A stretch of DNA of 61,965 nucleotides from Leptothoe spongobia TAU-MAC 1115 (GTDB taxonomy: Bacteria; Cyanobacteriota; Cyanobacteriia; Phormidesmidales; Phormidesmidaceae): contig NZ_JADOES010000033.1 of the NCBI RefSeq assembly GCF_018739885.1, positions 1 to 61,965 of the forward strand. Reading direction: 5' to 3'. A model generated the notes under the pieces. It ran no database searches and was not told the DNA's origin. It saw only the letters and a list, made by a program, of their open reading frames with translations. The translations under genes were made by a program, and so were the position numbers. Position 1 is the first letter of the stretch. Each line of letters begins with the position of its first letter. Positions 60,724 to 61,965 of the stretch are shown piece after piece.

Positions 60724-61540
60724 TCGATAGTCCTGCTGACTCTGTAGCACGGTCTAAATCCTCAGTCAGACCTAATCTCTCGGCCCACTCTTTCATATAT
60801 TCAAAATCCAGCCCCTGACCCTGGACCTTCAACACACCCAGTACATCTCGCCATTGTTTTTCGGATTGACTGCGTTGTCTCCATCTGAGCTTGTTCAGAA
60901 TTACATCTTCAGGCGATGCAAAATAAAGCCCATCATTCAACTGACGACGTTCAAACTTAAGCAAATCCCAAGGGTCATTGCCCGAGATCACCAAATCGGC
61001 TTGCAGGATACTTTCTGTATGGATGATCTGTAGAGTCTGCATCCGGCCTGATATCGTATCCTCCACACCAGGTACATAGAACCCTTCCTGGGTTAAGGCT
61101 TCGACAAGGGGACTGATTTTAGAACTTTGAATATTAAGGACTATGTCTAAATCACGGGTAGTACGTGGGTCTCCGTACAGACTTGAGGCTACTCCACCTG
61201 TGATGTAGTAATGAATGTGAACGCGATCAAAAATAGGGTGCAGCTGTTTTGCTAGCGCTACTGAATCCTGAATCCAGGTCATAGGGTCTCCCTTGGGGCT
61301 AAAACCTTCGGGCCACTGATGGCCTAACCAGACAAAGACTACTTTTTTGAAGAATTCCCCAGGATCTAGCACAGCAAATGTCTTAGTCAATCCTTTAAGC
61401 GATAGCTCTCGGGCACCACGACTCAACGCTGCTGACATGGCCAATCGATCCGCGTTCGACTTCTGACGCAGTAACCGAAAAACGAGCTTGTCAGCTTCGA
61501 TAGAGGTGTCTTCAGCTTGTGGAGTGTAGGTGATACCCAT
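60710..61540 (-). CDS. AbiEii-like nucleotidyltransferase
   Basis: 276 aa. The nucleotidyltransferase core is YITGGVASSLYGDPRTTRDL, DIVLNIQSSKISPLVEAL, then LQADLVISGNDPWDLLKFER and EDVILNKLRWRQRSQSEKQW. These are marks of the AbiEii/DUF6036-type minimal nucleotidyltransferases. An extra N-terminal ~100 residues are helical and of unknown origin. The last residues Ser-Asn-Thr-Lys-Ser and TGA come from the MITE-like repeat. No partner antitoxin (AbiEi-like) is visible in the window. An NTase toxin or nucleic-acid enzyme is inferred. Confidence 0.75.
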   Translation of the reverse strand: MGITYTPQAEDTSIEADKLVFRLLRQKSNADRLAMSAALSRGARELSLKGLTKTFAVLDPGEFFKKVVFVWLGHQWPEGFSPKGDPMTWIQDSVALAKQLHPIFDRVHIHYYITGGVASSLYGDPRTTRDLDIVLNIQSSKISPLVEALTQEGFYVPGVEDTISGRMQTLQIIHTESILQADLVISGNDPWDLLKFERRQLNDGLYFASPEDVILNKLRWRQRSQSEKQWRDVLGVLKVQGQGLDFEYMKEWAERLGLTEDLDRATESAGLSNTKS

Positions 61541-61614
61541 AAAAGTTTTAGTCAGGCAACCAAATATTAGCGTTTTTCCTCTCGATCAATTGTACCGATG
61601 AGTAGAACCGTGCT

Positions 61615-61893
61615 CTAGTCATCAGAGGCTGACTTGTCAGATCTTGTTTTTTCTACAGTATCAATAAAACCGGCTTGGATTCCTTGCACTAAAAGATCGT
61701 ATCCATTCGGTTCAAACAGATCCACCCATTGGTAGTCAGACAGACTAATTCCATATTCCTCCTGTCGGAGATCTGGGATCTGACACTCATCTAAACGAAC
61801 AGGAATCAAATAAATTTGACCAGGGGGCCGATCTGACATTATATTCAGCGCCATCCTAAACTCGCGCTGAATATATCCTTGCTTCTTAACTCT
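61615..61893 (-). pseudogene. TIR-domain remnant (C-terminal half)
   Basis: The open frame on the minus strand gives VKKQGYIQREFRMALNIMSD, RPPGQIYLIPVRLDE, CQIPDLR and YQWVDLFEPNGYDLLVQGIQ, a good match to the second half of bacterial TIR domains (conserved Arg/Glu helix after SVxKxGYxQ, IPVRLD-C, WVDLF). An in-frame TAA (61894-61896) cuts off the N-terminal half with its catalytic region. An ATG at 61854 exists but would make only 79 residues. A truncated or frameshifted gene is most likely; the rest may lie past the window edge. Confidence 0.6.
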
Positions 61894-61965
61894 TTATTCG
61901 CGTAATCCAGCTAGTAAAAAATACCTATCCTTGCTAATTTTGGCTACCCAGGTTTACAAATCAAG

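Noticed and set aside
1..61965. tRNA, rRNA, riboswitch or CRISPR loci
   Set aside because: None could be recognised by eye; tRNAscan-SE, Infernal and a CRISPR finder would be decisive.

Overview
The window comes from a phycoerythrin-containing cyanobacterium. It carries phycoerythrin and phycocyanin structural genes, their linkers, S-, T- and E/F-type bilin lyases and pebAB, and it has GCGATCGC (HIP1) octamers and several families of short dispersed repeats. Protein style (DUF4058, Uma2, DUF29, AAA-like/TPR and CHAT proteins, RAYT) suggests a large-genome, probably filamentous organism. A Leptolyngbya/Adonisia-like strain is my guess only.

Region 1 (1-24.3 kb) is a phycobilisome island. Minus strand: a truncated second cpeB at the left edge, then cpeB-cpeA-cpeY-cpeZ, and cpeC-cpeD-[1007-aa four-Rep linker]-cpeE'-cpeE-cpeS-cpeT-cpeR, with an orphan phycobiliprotein behind cpeC. 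Plus strand: a HEAT protein, two more CpcS/CpeS-type lyases, pebA-pebB ending in a strong terminator, then cpcB-cpcA-cpcE-cpcF. A DUF433/DUF5615 toxin-antitoxin pair and a pentapeptide-repeat protein are embedded. PebA/PebB make phycoerythrobilin, the lyases attach it, the linkers stack the discs, and CpeR is the likely activator of cpeBA. Hairpins in most intergenic gaps probably tune stoichiometry. No phycocyanin rod linker follows cpcA; the unusual giant linker is the most novel protein here.

Region 2 (24.3-34.2 kb) is ordinary metabolism: cysC, an SLC13/TrkA-C permease, an AI-2E family transporter, the tldD-pmbA pair, an Lrp/AsnC regulator, a LysE exporter and a Uma2 protein.

Region 3 (34.3-46.1 kb) is accessory: a CHAT-protease/AAA-like protein followed 37 bp later by an AAA-like/TM/coiled-coil/TPR protein with six near-identical 120-bp repeats; a REP/RAYT system; DUF4058; an XRE regulator with paired operators; a frameshifted small gene; a second Uma2; and a secreted-type beta-helix protein.

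Region 4 (46.1-62 kb): DUF952, an SRAP (YedK/HMCES) protein, an M23 murein hydrolase, a beta-barrel-like protein, a LuxR-type two-component system, a Spy-like periplasmic protein, an RNA-repair cluster (one-chain kinase-phosphatase-ligase, DUF29, DUF2442, RtcB), a GH3 glucosidase, an AbiEii-like nucleotidyltransferase and a TIR-domain remnant. A 106-bp MITE-like repeat occurs at three sites in the window and supplies the stop codons of two unrelated genes.
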